From positions 2,300,758-2,364,757 of the forward strand of contig CM055761.1 of NCBI GenBank assembly GCA_029465975.1: DNA of 64,000 nt, read 5' to 3'. The notes under the pieces were generated by a model. It saw only the letters and a program-made list of their open reading frames with translations, was not told where the DNA came from and searched no databases. The position numbers and the translations under genes are program-made. Below, one piece after another: positions 11,993 through 21,390 of the stretch; positions within the stretch are counted from its first letter, which is position 1, and each line of letters starts with the position of its first letter. The DNA comes from Dallia pectoralis (taxonomy: Eukaryota > Chordata > Actinopteri > Esociformes > Umbridae).

Positions 11993-13583
11993 ATGGAGGT
12001 CCTGTTGCATCAGCTCTGGCCGAGAGTCTTGCGTCGTCTACCCAGGGTCCTGAATTATTCCTGTAAAAGCCATTCAGGCTGTACTGCAGGACATCCTCCG
12101 AGGCCAACTCCAACTGACTCCATCACTCGACCAAGCACACACATTCCCTTGGTCTCCCGTCTGTTCCAGCCATCCAACCTGCGTGATGTAGCTAAAGAGA
12201 GCCATACTCCGGGGGAGATGACCTGCAAGAGCCAGAGACTGATGCAGCAGGCAGGTCTAATATACCCCTCCAATCCAGGCTGCTACTACTACCTCCCAGC
12301 TGCTGTGCGCTCCATGGAGAAGCTGGTGAGGCTGATTGACCAGGAGATGCAGGGGATCGGCGGGCAGAAGCTTGACATGCCCAGCCTGTGTTCAGCAGAC
12401 CTGTGGAGACGCAGTGAGCGCTGGGACCTGATGGGGAAAGAGCTGTTCCGCCTTAGGGACCGCCACGGCGCTGAGTACTGCCTGGGACCCACCCATGAGG
12501 AGGCTGTGACAGAGCTGCTGTCTTCCCACGGAATCCTGTCCTACAGACAACTGCCTCTGCTGCTCTACCAGGTGTAGTACAAAGCATGGCATCCGATTTA
12601 AGCCTGATTCAGTAGTTTATACACAGCGGAGCTTCCTCTGTTTTATACACCAGGGTCGATGTTAATGGCAATAAACTGATGGGCTTTATTTGTCCTGGCA
12701 GATCACCCGCAAGTTCCGCGATGAGCCAAAGCCACGATCCGGGCTTCTGCGGGGGCGGGAGTTCTACATGAAAGACATGTACACGTTTGACGTGAGCGAG
12801 GAGGCCGCGTACCACACTTACGAGTCTGTGTGTCAGGCTTACGCTCGCCTGTTCTCTCGGTTAGGCCTGCCCATTTTAAAGGTCCAGGCTGACGCTGGGA
12901 ACATCGGTGGTAAGGTCTCCCACGAGTTCCAGCTCCCGGCGGACATCGGAGAGGACAGACTGCTGGTCTGTGACACCTGCTCCTTCTCTGCCAATGTGGA
13001 GACCATGGAACCAGGTCAGACTGACTGTCCTCGGTGCCAGCGGAGCACCCTGATGGAGACCAAGGGTATTGAAGTGGGCCATACCTTCTACCTAGGCACT
13101 AAGTACTCCCACGTATTCAACGCTACGTTCAACAACAGCCTTAACCAGCCTGTTGTCACAGAGATGGGCTGCTTTGGGCTGGGGGTGAGCCGGATCCTCG
13201 CGGCAGCCATTGAGGTAATGTCTAAGGAGGAGGCTATCCACTGGCCAGGACTGCTTGCCCCCTATCAGGTCTGTGTCCTTCCCCCAAAGAAGGGTAGCAA
13301 GTTGGACGATTTGGCTGGTTTAGCGGAGGAGCTGGCTCACTCTCTGGGAGAGGCTCTGCCGAGGCTAAGGGGAGAGGTTGTTCTGGATGACCGCATCCAG
13401 ACGACCGTTGGCAAGAGGCTGAAGGACGCATGTCGGCTTGGGTACCCCTATGTGGTGGTGGTGGGTCAGAAGGCTGCCGAGGAGACGCCTAGGTTTGAGG
13501 TGATCTGTCAGCAGACCGGTGAGACGATGTTCCTCAATAAGGATGGACTGTTCGACCTGCTTAGATGTGTGGATACAGTCTGA
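11993..13583 (+). CDS. pars2: Mitochondrial prolyl-tRNA synthetase
   Basis: Two coding exons, 11993-12571 and 12702-13583, join in phase 0 to 486 residues; human PARS2 has 475. The enzyme charges mitochondrial tRNA-Pro with proline. The N-terminus is Arg-rich and nearly free of acidic residues, as for a mitochondrial targeting sequence. A class II synthetase core follows: the motif 2 region is FRDEPKPRSGLLRGREF at about 197-213, and motif 3 is GCFGLGVSRILAAAIE near 350. A CxxC pair (CDTC near 283, CPRC near 302) lies between them. The anticodon-binding domain starts at APYQVCVLPPKKGS near 379 and runs to the end. The 130-bp intron has a GTGTAG donor and begins with an in-frame stop, so splicing is needed for a full enzyme. 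The start ATG follows a 5' UTR splice acceptor by nine bases. A homologue in the right order (next to ttc4) is known in human. Confidence 0.97.
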
Positions 13584-13739
13584 GGTGGACTGACCTTGAC
13601 CTGGAACTGGAATCCTGTGAAATGGGCATGTCCGTTGGTGAGAGTATGATGGGATCAGGTCTTTTCTTGTTCTCAAATGACTGAATGTAAGAAATATTTT
13701 GTTCATCAGCCATATATGTTTAGTGTATGTCATTAAATC

Positions 13740-13745
13740 AATAAA
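13740..13745 (+). terminator. pars2: Poly(A) signal of pars2
   Basis: An AATAAA lies 157 bases past the pars2 stop codon. The ttc4 start codon follows only about 300 bases later, so the two genes are closely packed in the same orientation. Confidence 0.7.
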
Positions 13746-14041
13746 CACATTATTATTGTATCAATGTTTTGTCTTTTTTCTGAAAAGGTTATGCATATGG
13801 TTACCTGCCCTGCAGCATTTTGCTGCGGAACTGTTATATCTAAGTTATGTTTTCTACGGAGGCATTAAGATGTAGAACCGGAACATTCACGTGTGAACGG
13901 CTTGTATGATTTCGCTCTACGTAGTTTCAGTTGTTTATGTAGACGTTATCACACGTCCCTTCGATAGTCAGTATTAACAAACCAATTCAACAACTAGCTC
14001 GTTTAACCTTAAACAAATAATTTACCTTATTTGTAGTGAAA
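13746..14041 (+). promoter_or_regulatory. ttc4: ttc4 promoter and 5' UTR region
   Basis: The short interval between the pars2 poly(A) signal and the ttc4 ATG must contain the ttc4 promoter. It holds a palindromic E-box, CACGTG at 13888-13893. I see no TATA box at a convincing position. Confidence 0.45.
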
Positions 14042-17000
14042 ATGGCTTCACAAGCACAGGCGGCCGAAGATAGCGACGACGACATGGACGGCTTCATGGA
14101 AAGATTCAAGAAAGAGAAATATAGCAACGCATTTTCCCAGGATAACTGGGAAGAGGTAGCGAATACGTTTAGCTACACATTTGCACACACTGCTTCAAAA
14201 TTGCTAGCATTTTTTTACTAAATGTAATTGATCCCCGAAATAATGAACTTAGACATGTCTTTTTATGGGAAAGGACCGCAGATGCATTGCATGTTTTAGG
14301 AATGCAGTAAGCTTACATGTTAATCCCTTACTAGACATGGGTTGATCTTTCTGTAGTTATGTCGTAGTTTATTGTAAAAAAATCTCTCTCTATATATATA
14401 TATATATATATTAAGATATGGCGTAGCTTGTTACATTATGTGAATACTGTATAAGCATTACAATGCCTTCAGAAAACTGTAGGATTCGGCCCTTTTGCTG
14501 TAAAGCCATTCATCATTGTAAATTCAAGGTTAGGCTTATTGGATACAGTCATTGATATGAGCTAAATTTAAACATTGAATGTCGTTAATATTTGTATTAA
14601 CAATACGCCATATATAAATACTTACATTTAAGTAAGTATACGTCTAAGTATTTCCGACCTGTTAGCTAGCAGACTTTCTGTTCATGGGACTTAAATCATT
14701 GTGTAATCATACTATAGTGCACTCTGCTATTCTCAGGGTGGTCACAGTTGTAAATGTTTCTCATTGAATGTACACATCCGTTCTACTGTACTGCAGGAGT
14801 TTAATAAAGTCCCCATGTTTATGAAGACTGCCCCTGATGAGATCGATCCCCTGAAACATCCAGAACTGGCTGCTATTCAGTCAATTATCCATGATGATGA
14901 CAGACCATTAGAAGGTACAGTAGCTTTAGCATTTACCTCTTATGGACTTGCATTTACATTTGATTGTGTTGCAAAGTGTAAATGCTAGTCGTGTGCCCCA
15001 TTTATTTGAGAATTAGGGAATTTTTATATATGTATTAATAAAAGATGCATCACAGGTTTTTTGTCAACTGTTATAGTAGCCAAGTCATGTCTGTGAGTGT
15101 TGTATATTAGGTAGTGCTTAAATCAGGCCTGAAAAGTTGAACTCGACACAACCAAACCTGACACATTTTTTGTTCCGGTCCAAACTCGAAGTGCCCGTTG
15201 AATTATTTTACAAATTAAGTAGAGATCTCAAGCTCTACTAAGGCTTCCCTCCTCTCCACTGCCATGTGGACGCAACAAAATGTGGAAAAAGTTCCAGCGG
15301 GGTTAAATTCTAATGCAATCTCCTGTACGACATTCACTACTATACATTTTACTCTGTGTTTAAATAGGACTTAAACTCCCCGCTTAAGAATCAATTGGGA
15401 TGTCCTTGTGTTTCCTCAGAGCAAGCCCAGAGCCTAAAAGATGAGGGGAACGACTACTTTAAGGAGAAGAACTACAAGAAGGCTATTGTGTCGTATACCG
15501 CCGGGTTACAGAAGAAGAGCACCGACTCAAATGTCAATGCCATCCTGCACACTAACCGGGCAGCGGCGCACTTCCACCTCGGTACAAATCTGTTTGCGTC
15601 TGTCTATTTAGACACCCTGGTGGACTAATCGTGTGTCGGTCTTCTATAGCTGAGTTGGGCAGGTTTGTTCACTCGCCTTGTCTTCACTTGCAGGTAACAT
15701 GCGTTCTGCACTGAATGATGCTGTTGCCGCCAAGAAGTTAAAACCAGACCACCTCAAAGCGCTAATCAGAGGTGCGTCCAGACATTTATCATAATTTGAC
15801 TATGCACCACATGGGCCCATTACACGTGTGTGGGTTTGGGACAATCAAAAATGGAGTTTGGTTTATGTTCTGTATTGAAGTACTATGTACCTAACGTGTA
15901 TTTTAGGTCAGTTCTGTCCACAGCTCGTTATCCTCAATGACCTGTCTTGACTTATACCAGGTGCGTCGTGTTGCGTGGAGCTGAAAAGATATACAGACGC
16001 CCTGCGTTGGTGTGAGGAGGGGCTCAAGCTGCAACCAACCGACAAGAAGCTCCTGGAGCTGAGAGCTACAGCCGACAAACATAAGGCATGACTCAGGCTG
16101 GGATTGTGAAACTTTCCTTTTGTCACCTCAATTTGAAAGACTTCCGGTGCACTTTGGTGTATCTTCCTGAACATTTTATTTAGATTAATTTATATGGAAA
16201 TTGTTGTTTTTCTGGTTTAGAGAGTTGCAGAAAGAGATGCAAGGAAAGCAAAGGTGAAAGAGAAGAAGGAGCGGAGTGAGAGAGAGGCGTTATTGGCGGC
16301 TATAAAGGTGAGTTATAATGTAACAATGGAATCATATATCAAACGGTTTGTCTGTTCGTCGATGTGGAATCTGGGTCATTGTGTTGTTTCATCTGACAGA
16401 TCTGTTGTCTTTAAAGGAGCGTGGCGTCAAGTTACTGATGCCTCGGCCACGTCCCAAACGCAGATCTGAGAGTGAGGAGGATGTGAATGAAGGCTCCTCT
16501 AAAGCCATGGCGGGGCTGGACCTGGATGGTCTCTGTTCCACAGAGGCCACCGGCGCAAAGGTGTTTCTTGGAGAACAGGATATCCTTTACTGGCCAGTTC
16601 TCTTCCTGTACCCGGAACACCAACAAACAGACTTCATTTCAGCCTTCAGCGAGTCTTCCAGGTATGACCTTATCAGTCCGGAATAATCTTACCCAATACT
16701 AACCTCAACTATACCCATCACAACTGTAATTCGTGTCTCTCAGTTTACTAGATCACTTGTGTCTAATGTTTGGAGAGGAACTCCCACCCTGGGACACCGA
16801 TAGGAAGTACTCTTCGAAAAACCTTGAAGTAAGCGCTGTTTTCTTCTATTCCGTTGGTTTATTTGACCTGTTTTGTTGTTATATGATGTATATTTACTGT
16901 CTGGTTCTAACCATTTTGCTAATAATGAACACTTTAAACTGTAGGTTTTCTTTGAAGACCAAGAGAAAGAGTCATTACATGAAGTCAATCTGGAGACATC

Positions 17001-17206
17001 TCTCCTGAAAACCCTTCAGCATAAGAGGTATTCATAAATACAATCTTTCTGAACACTTCTAAATTGTTTTCTCGTGTCTTATCTTTCCCGTCCTTCCCCC
17101 CGACAGGTATTTTGTAAAGGCAGGAACACCCAGCTTTATCATTCTGGTAAAGGGGTCGACGTTCTGCGAGAAGTTCTTATCAGAAAGGAAGACTTATAGA
17201 CTGTAA
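14042..17206 (+). CDS. ttc4: Tetratricopeptide repeat protein 4 (HSP90 co-chaperone)
   Basis: Ten coding exons join to 398 residues; human TTC4 has 387. Exons: 14042-14155, 14797-14914, 15420-15581, 15694-15771, 15961-16085, 16221-16307, 16417-16661, 16744-16828, 16945-17027, 17107-17206. The N-terminus has the conserved DSDDDMDGFMERF and EIDPLKHPELAAIQSI blocks. TPR helices run from about residue 80 to 190 (KDEGNDYFKEKNYKKA, NRAAAHFHLGNMRSALND, RYTDALRWCEEGLKL). A basic charged helix follows, then the C-terminal wheel domain with WPVLFLYPE and DHLCLMFGE. TTC4 homologues (yeast Cns1) bind HSP90/HSP70 through the TPR groove and act in chaperone and translation-factor folding. The donor after exon 15961-16085 is GC, not GT. 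It is fixed by homology, since the flanking exons read through in phase 0 as DKHK-RVAERD. Confidence 0.97.
14384..14413. repeat. TC/TA microsatellite in ttc4 intron 1
   Basis: A short run of TC followed by about a dozen TA dinucleotides lies in the first ttc4 intron. It is simple sequence with no other sign of function. Confidence 0.85.
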
Positions 17207-17473
17207 TGAGTGATATTTAGCTGTAGCAATCAGCTAAGATCTGTACATTTCACAGACATCTTGTTTCTGGATATCCAAAAGGACTACACTGTTTCCACCA
17301 TCTGCCTGAAGAATATGATAACATTCATTCATCATCAATGAGAAGAGACAATATTTAGTTATAGGAGCTTCATATTACCTCCAACATCCTCTGTAATTGA
17401 TAAAATGTCTCTGTGGTAAGCTATAGTCTTATTTTAGCGGCAATCAGGGAAGCCGTTATACAACCTCTTGAAA

Positions 17474-17479
17474 AATAAA
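17474..17479 (+). terminator. ttc4: Poly(A) signal of ttc4
   Basis: An AATAAA lies 268 bases past the ttc4 stop. A further AATAAA-like site (AATAAAC near 17503) is present just downstream. The opposing gene's poly(A) signal is at 17965-17970, so the two transcripts converge within about 500 bases. Confidence 0.55.
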
Positions 17480-17567
17480 TAATCATCATCATTATTAAAA
17501 TGTAATAAACTAAATTAAAATGACTTGAGTGCCATTGTGTTTTTGCTGCCGCAACTGCATGAATTGG

Positions 17568-17705
17568 AGGAGTGGGTATCTCAGTGGTAGAGTGCGTGCG
17601 TTGTATATATGATGTCCTGGGTTCAATCCTCAGCTTCTCCCCAGGTCACTGTTGCAATGAAAATTTGTTCTCAATCAGCCTTTCTTGTAAAATAAATCAG
17701 TCTTA
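17568..17705 (+). mobile_element. tRNA-derived SINE relic
   Basis: The head resembles a tRNA: a TATCTCAGTGGTAGAGTGCG stretch fits a polymerase III A box and D arm, and GGTTCAATCC about 40 bases later fits a B box. The tail (CAATGAAAATTTGTTCTCAA and on to AAATAAATCAG) resembles a 3' end very common in fish repeats. The arms do not fold into a proper cloverleaf, so this is a SINE and not a working tRNA gene. It lies between the convergent ttc4 and 238-residue-protein genes. Confidence 0.65.
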
Positions 17706-17964
17706 CTGAACTAAATATTCAAGTTGGTAAGAATTGAAAAACACTCTTTAGCTGCCTGTGTAAAACTACTACGTAGTATTACTCTATAACCGTGGCGGCC
17801 TTATGTAGATGGCAGTAATTCTGGGTAACTATATGTTATTCTGGGCCCATAACCTGTTAAAATAATAAATAGTTTTCAACATTCCTGCCTATTACTCGTT
17901 TAGCGATACTGCAGAATAAAGAACAAACTCTAGAGATCTGCGTATACACTGCAACAACTGAAAC

Positions 17965-17970
17965 TTTATT
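17965..17970 (-). terminator. Probable poly(A) signal of the unrecognised 238-residue gene
   Basis: A minus-strand AATAAA lies about 70 bases beyond the far end of the 27-bp repeat array, making the array part of the 3' UTR. I see no AATAAA between the stop codon at 19395 and this site. Confidence 0.6.
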
Positions 17971-18039
17971 AGCATCTTCAATATATATAAGTCACGTGCC
18001 AATTAAATTGGGTCTTCCACACTCACTACCAATTCCACA

Positions 18040-19391
18040 GAGGCAGCAGCGGGAGGTGGAGCCACAGAGGCAGCAGCGGGAGGTGGAGCCACAGAGGCAG
18101 CAGCTGGAGGTGGAGCCACAGAGGCAGCAGCTGGAGGTGGAGCCACAGAGGCAGCAGCTGGAGGTGGAGCCACAGAGGCAGCAGCTGGAGGTGGAGCCAC
18201 AGAGGCAGCAGCTGGAGGTGGAGCCACAGAGGCAGCAGTGGGAGGTGGAGCCACAGAGGCAGCAGCTGGAGGTGGAGCCACAGAGGCAGCAGCTGGAGGT
18301 GGAGCCACAGAGGCAGCAGCTGGAGGTGGAGCCACAGAGGCAGCAGCTGGAGGTGGAGCCACAGAGGCAGCAGCTGGAGGTGGAGCCACAGAGGCAGCAG
18401 CTGGAGGTGGAGCCACAGAGGCAGCAGCTGGAGGTGGAGCCACAGAGGCAGCAGCGGGAGGTGGAGCCACAGAGGCAGCAGCGGGAGGTGGAGCCACAGA
18501 GGCAGCAGCGGGAGGTGGAGCCACAGAGGCAGCAGCGGGAGGTGGAGCCCCAGAGGCAGCAGCGGGAGGTGGAGCCCCAGAGGCAGCAGCGGGAGGTGGA
18601 GCCCCAGAGGCAGCAGCGGGAGGTGGAGCCCCAGAGGCAGCAGCGGGAGGTGGAGCCCCAGAGGCAGCAGCGGGAGGTGGAGCCCCAGAGGCAGCAGCGG
18701 GAGGTGGAGCCCCAGAGGCAGCAGCGGGAGGTGGAGCCACAGAGGCAGCAGCGGGAGGTGGAGCCACAGAGGCAGCAGCGGGAGGTGGAGCCACAGAGGC
18801 AGCAGCTGGAGGTGGAGCCACAGAGACAGCAGCTGGAGGAGGACCCACAGAGGCAGCAGCTGGAGGTGGAGCCACAGAGGCAGCAGCTGGAGGTGGAGCC
18901 ACAGAGGCAGCAGCGGGAGGTGGAGCCACAGAGGCAGCAGCTGGAGGTGGAGCCACAGAGGCAGCAGCTGGAGGTGGAGCCACAGAGTCAGCAGCGGGAG
19001 GTGGAGCCACAGAGGCAGCAGCGGGAGGTGGAGCCACAGAGGCAGCAGCTGGAGGTGGAGCCACAGAGACAGCAGCTGGAGGAGGACCCACAGAGGCAGC
19101 AGCTGGAGGTGGAGCCACAGAGGCAGCAGCTGGAGGTGGAGCCACAGAGGCAGCAGCTGGAGGTGGAGCCACAGAGGCAGCAGCTGGAGGAGGAGCCACA
19201 GAGTCAGCAGCGGGAGGTGGAGCCACAGAGGCAGCAGCGGGAGGTGGAGCCACAGAGGCAGCAGCGGGAGTTGGAGCCACAGAGGCAGCAGCGGGAGGTG
19301 GAGCCACAGAGGCAGCAGCGGGAGGTGGAGCCACAGAGGCAGCAGCTGGAGTCAGCCCAACAGGGGCAGCAGCTGGAGTCGGAGCCACAGT
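18040..19391. repeat. 27-bp minisatellite, about 50 units, in a 3' UTR
   Basis: The unit on the plus strand is GAGGCAGCAGCGGGAGGTGG followed by AGCCACA. The span is almost exactly 50 units, with no length change that breaks register. Variants are grouped: the CAGCTGG form dominates the left and right parts, the CAGCGGG form the middle, and a run of seven units near 18548-18720 has CCCCAG in place of CCACAG. A marked variant pair (GAGACAGC with GGAGGACCCACAG) occurs at 18823 and again at 19066, exactly 243 bases or nine units apart. None of the six frames of the unit has a stop codon, so very long open frames cross the array on both strands. These are not evidence of genes on their own. The array starts four bases after the stop codon of the minus-strand gene. 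Confidence 0.97.
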
Positions 19392-19394
19392 GTG

Positions 19395-20616
19395 TCAGAC
19401 TTTAAAACTAAACAGCCTGCAGAACCGCTGCCAACGCGTGGGCTTCACGAGGAACCTCTGATAATTATCCATCATTTTCCTCCAATCAGCCCATGAGAAG
19501 TCTTCGGGTGCCTGTTACCAAACAGAGGTAGTGAGTAAAACAAACGTCAGAAAACAAGCGGAGGGTCACTACAGGACTGAGCACATTCAACTGGTATTAT
19601 CTATGGATGATGGAATATAGCATACAGTGGAACTTACAGGCGGGTCTAGAGGTTCCTGCTTACGGTCAGCAATGGCCATATCAATACGAAGCTCCAGCAT
19701 GGTCTTGTCTGGTGATGACAACATACAGTATAATATTATGAACTGAAGTTAAGTTGGGGAACTTTAGCTGACTGTTAAATTCCTGTGTGAATGACAATAG
19801 ATATTGCAGTAATGCCATGCATGTTATTTCCATCAGACTAGGCCCGGTTATTAATGTACCAATAGTAGTATTCTACCTGCATCATCTGGGGCATCATCTG
19901 GGGAGACGGTCTCTCTCCTCACCGGGATGTTAATTGAATATGGCCGGTTGTCCCCCTCTTTAGTCCCCTTTCTGAAGCTCACGGTGGGCCTCAGGTGTGC
20001 CAGGATTTCTCCCACCATGAGGTCAACGACCAGCAGAGCCTGGTTGTCCGTGTAGAGCTGGTCTTTTAGGTTACTATACATGCTGATTCTGTTCATATAT
20101 TTGATCCCAAACGATTTGCTGCAGGCCTTAGCAAAGAGTTTCATGCTCTTTCGATCCTCCTCAAGTTTTTTAAGGGTGGATTTAAAAACTCTATTCTGCT
20201 GATATTTGACTGCCTGTTTCTGAACTTGGACGTGAATATGTCCAATGATGTCATCACAAAGATGGGATTTCTGGGACAAATAATGAAACTTAAGAAACGC
20301 TGCATCAAAGACGTTCCTGATGAGCTCCCGAGGAACGAGGTCCTCCACCTGAGTTTGGCCGAGGGATATAGTCGATTAGCTCAGTCGATTAGCACAGTCC
20401 ATTAGCTCAGAAACCAATAAGAGAGCCAACAGCCAACATGTTCAGGATCATTTTAACACAGATTTAGTTAGCTACTGTACAGCAGAGCATTAATACTGTG
20501 AAATATCATTCAAATTTAAGTTTAGTTAGACGAGCACTTCTGGAAAATGGCAAACTTACCTGGTCATCAAGGTAACACTTCAACCGAGATCGTTGGATGG
20601 ACATCAGGTCACCCAT
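19395..20616 (-). CDS. Unrecognised four-exon gene, 238-residue protein
   Basis: Four exons (20560-20616, 19877-20348, 19638-19708, 19395-19511) join cleanly through GT-AG introns in phases 0, 1 and 0. The protein begins MGDLMSIQRSRLKCYLDDQ and ends WQRFCRLFSFKV before a TGA. I do not recognise the family. It has no signal peptide or membrane segment. Residues 20 to about 150 are basic and look mostly helical (KSTLKKLEEDRKSMKLFAK, QALLVVDLMVGEILAHL). A short acidic linker follows (SPDDAPDDADKT), then a conserved-looking tail rich in Trp and Arg (DFSWADWRKMMDNYQRFL). Clean exon junctions with the frame kept through all three introns argue for a real gene. It converges on ttc4. The 3' UTR begins directly with the 27-bp array, and the stop is in frame with 463 further sense codons (see findings). 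Start: first ATG of exon 1; an upstream coding exon cannot be excluded. Confidence 0.78.
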
Positions 20617-20694
20617 ACTCGTCAAGGTGTGACCAGTAGACCAGTTCAAACCGATCAACAGGCCTTCTGTACAAAATTACTAAACTAACTAACT

Positions 20695-20822
20695 AAAAGA
20701 ACAAGAAACTAAAACTACAATAAACTAAAACAACAATAACTAAAACTACAATAAACTAAAACAACAATAACTAAAACTACAATAAACTACAATAACTAAA
20801 ACTACAGTAACTAAAACAACAA
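20695..20822. repeat. AT-rich minisatellite of AACTAAAACTACAATAA type
   Basis: Imperfect tandem copies of an A-rich motif (AACTAAAACTACAATAAACT with AACTAAAACAACAATAACT) lie just upstream of the 238-residue gene. They may overlap its promoter region. No other function is suggested. Confidence 0.8.
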
Positions 20823-21390
20823 ACTTCGCTAATGCTAACTATACTAAAATCGAGAGATACAAGTGCGTTGGAAATTAAAGTGTGAATGCCCAGGTAAAGT
20901 GCAAATTCTATTTATAGGCCGGTTGAACGTTCTCATAAATTGATGCAACAATCAACGAGTGTGTTCTATGACATCACCACTAGAGGGCCGAAAATGTTTT
21001 GTGATCCCCAGTGAATATTTCGTGACTCCTGGTTCATAATAGCCTGCTATATAAACCTGTATTGGCCAATCAACTGCGTTTATATAATGATTTTTGTATT
21101 TCTTACTCAAGATTTGCAGGTGTGTAATTCATTTTCACAGACAGTTTATTTGATCTAAAAATGGAACAAAATGGAGTGCAAACAAACTCAAAACAAAATG
21201 ATTGATTATTACTTCATTATACTTTGTATGATCACTTTAAAAGCCTATTTGTCTAAAGTCCATAAACTGACCCTATTTCCTTTAATCAGACAAGACACAA
21301 AGCAACGCGTTGTTTAAAATATATATTGAGTTGTCTCTGCTTCGCAAAAAAATGGCTACTGTCAATGTTGTTGAGCAATGGCCCACTTCC
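20823..21390. other. Spacer with no gene recognised
   Basis: This AT-rich DNA lies between the 5' side of the 238-residue gene and the 3' end of the disrupted LRR gene. A minus-strand AATAAA at 21145-21150 could be the old poly(A) signal of the LRR gene. Nothing else stands out. Confidence 0.45.

Noticed and set aside
17568..17640. Working tRNA gene
   Set aside because: A and B boxes are visible but the arms do not pair as a cloverleaf, and the 3' tail is that of a SINE.
18040..19391. CRISPR-like array
   Set aside because: Units are directly adjacent with no unique spacers, in vertebrate DNA. It is a minisatellite.
17996..19461. Open frames of more than 400 codons on the plus strand over the 27-bp array (EAAAGGGAT and RQQREVEPQ repeats)
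   Set aside because: The repeat unit has no stop in any frame, so these arise automatically. There is no homology or splice context, and the strand is antisense to the supported gene.
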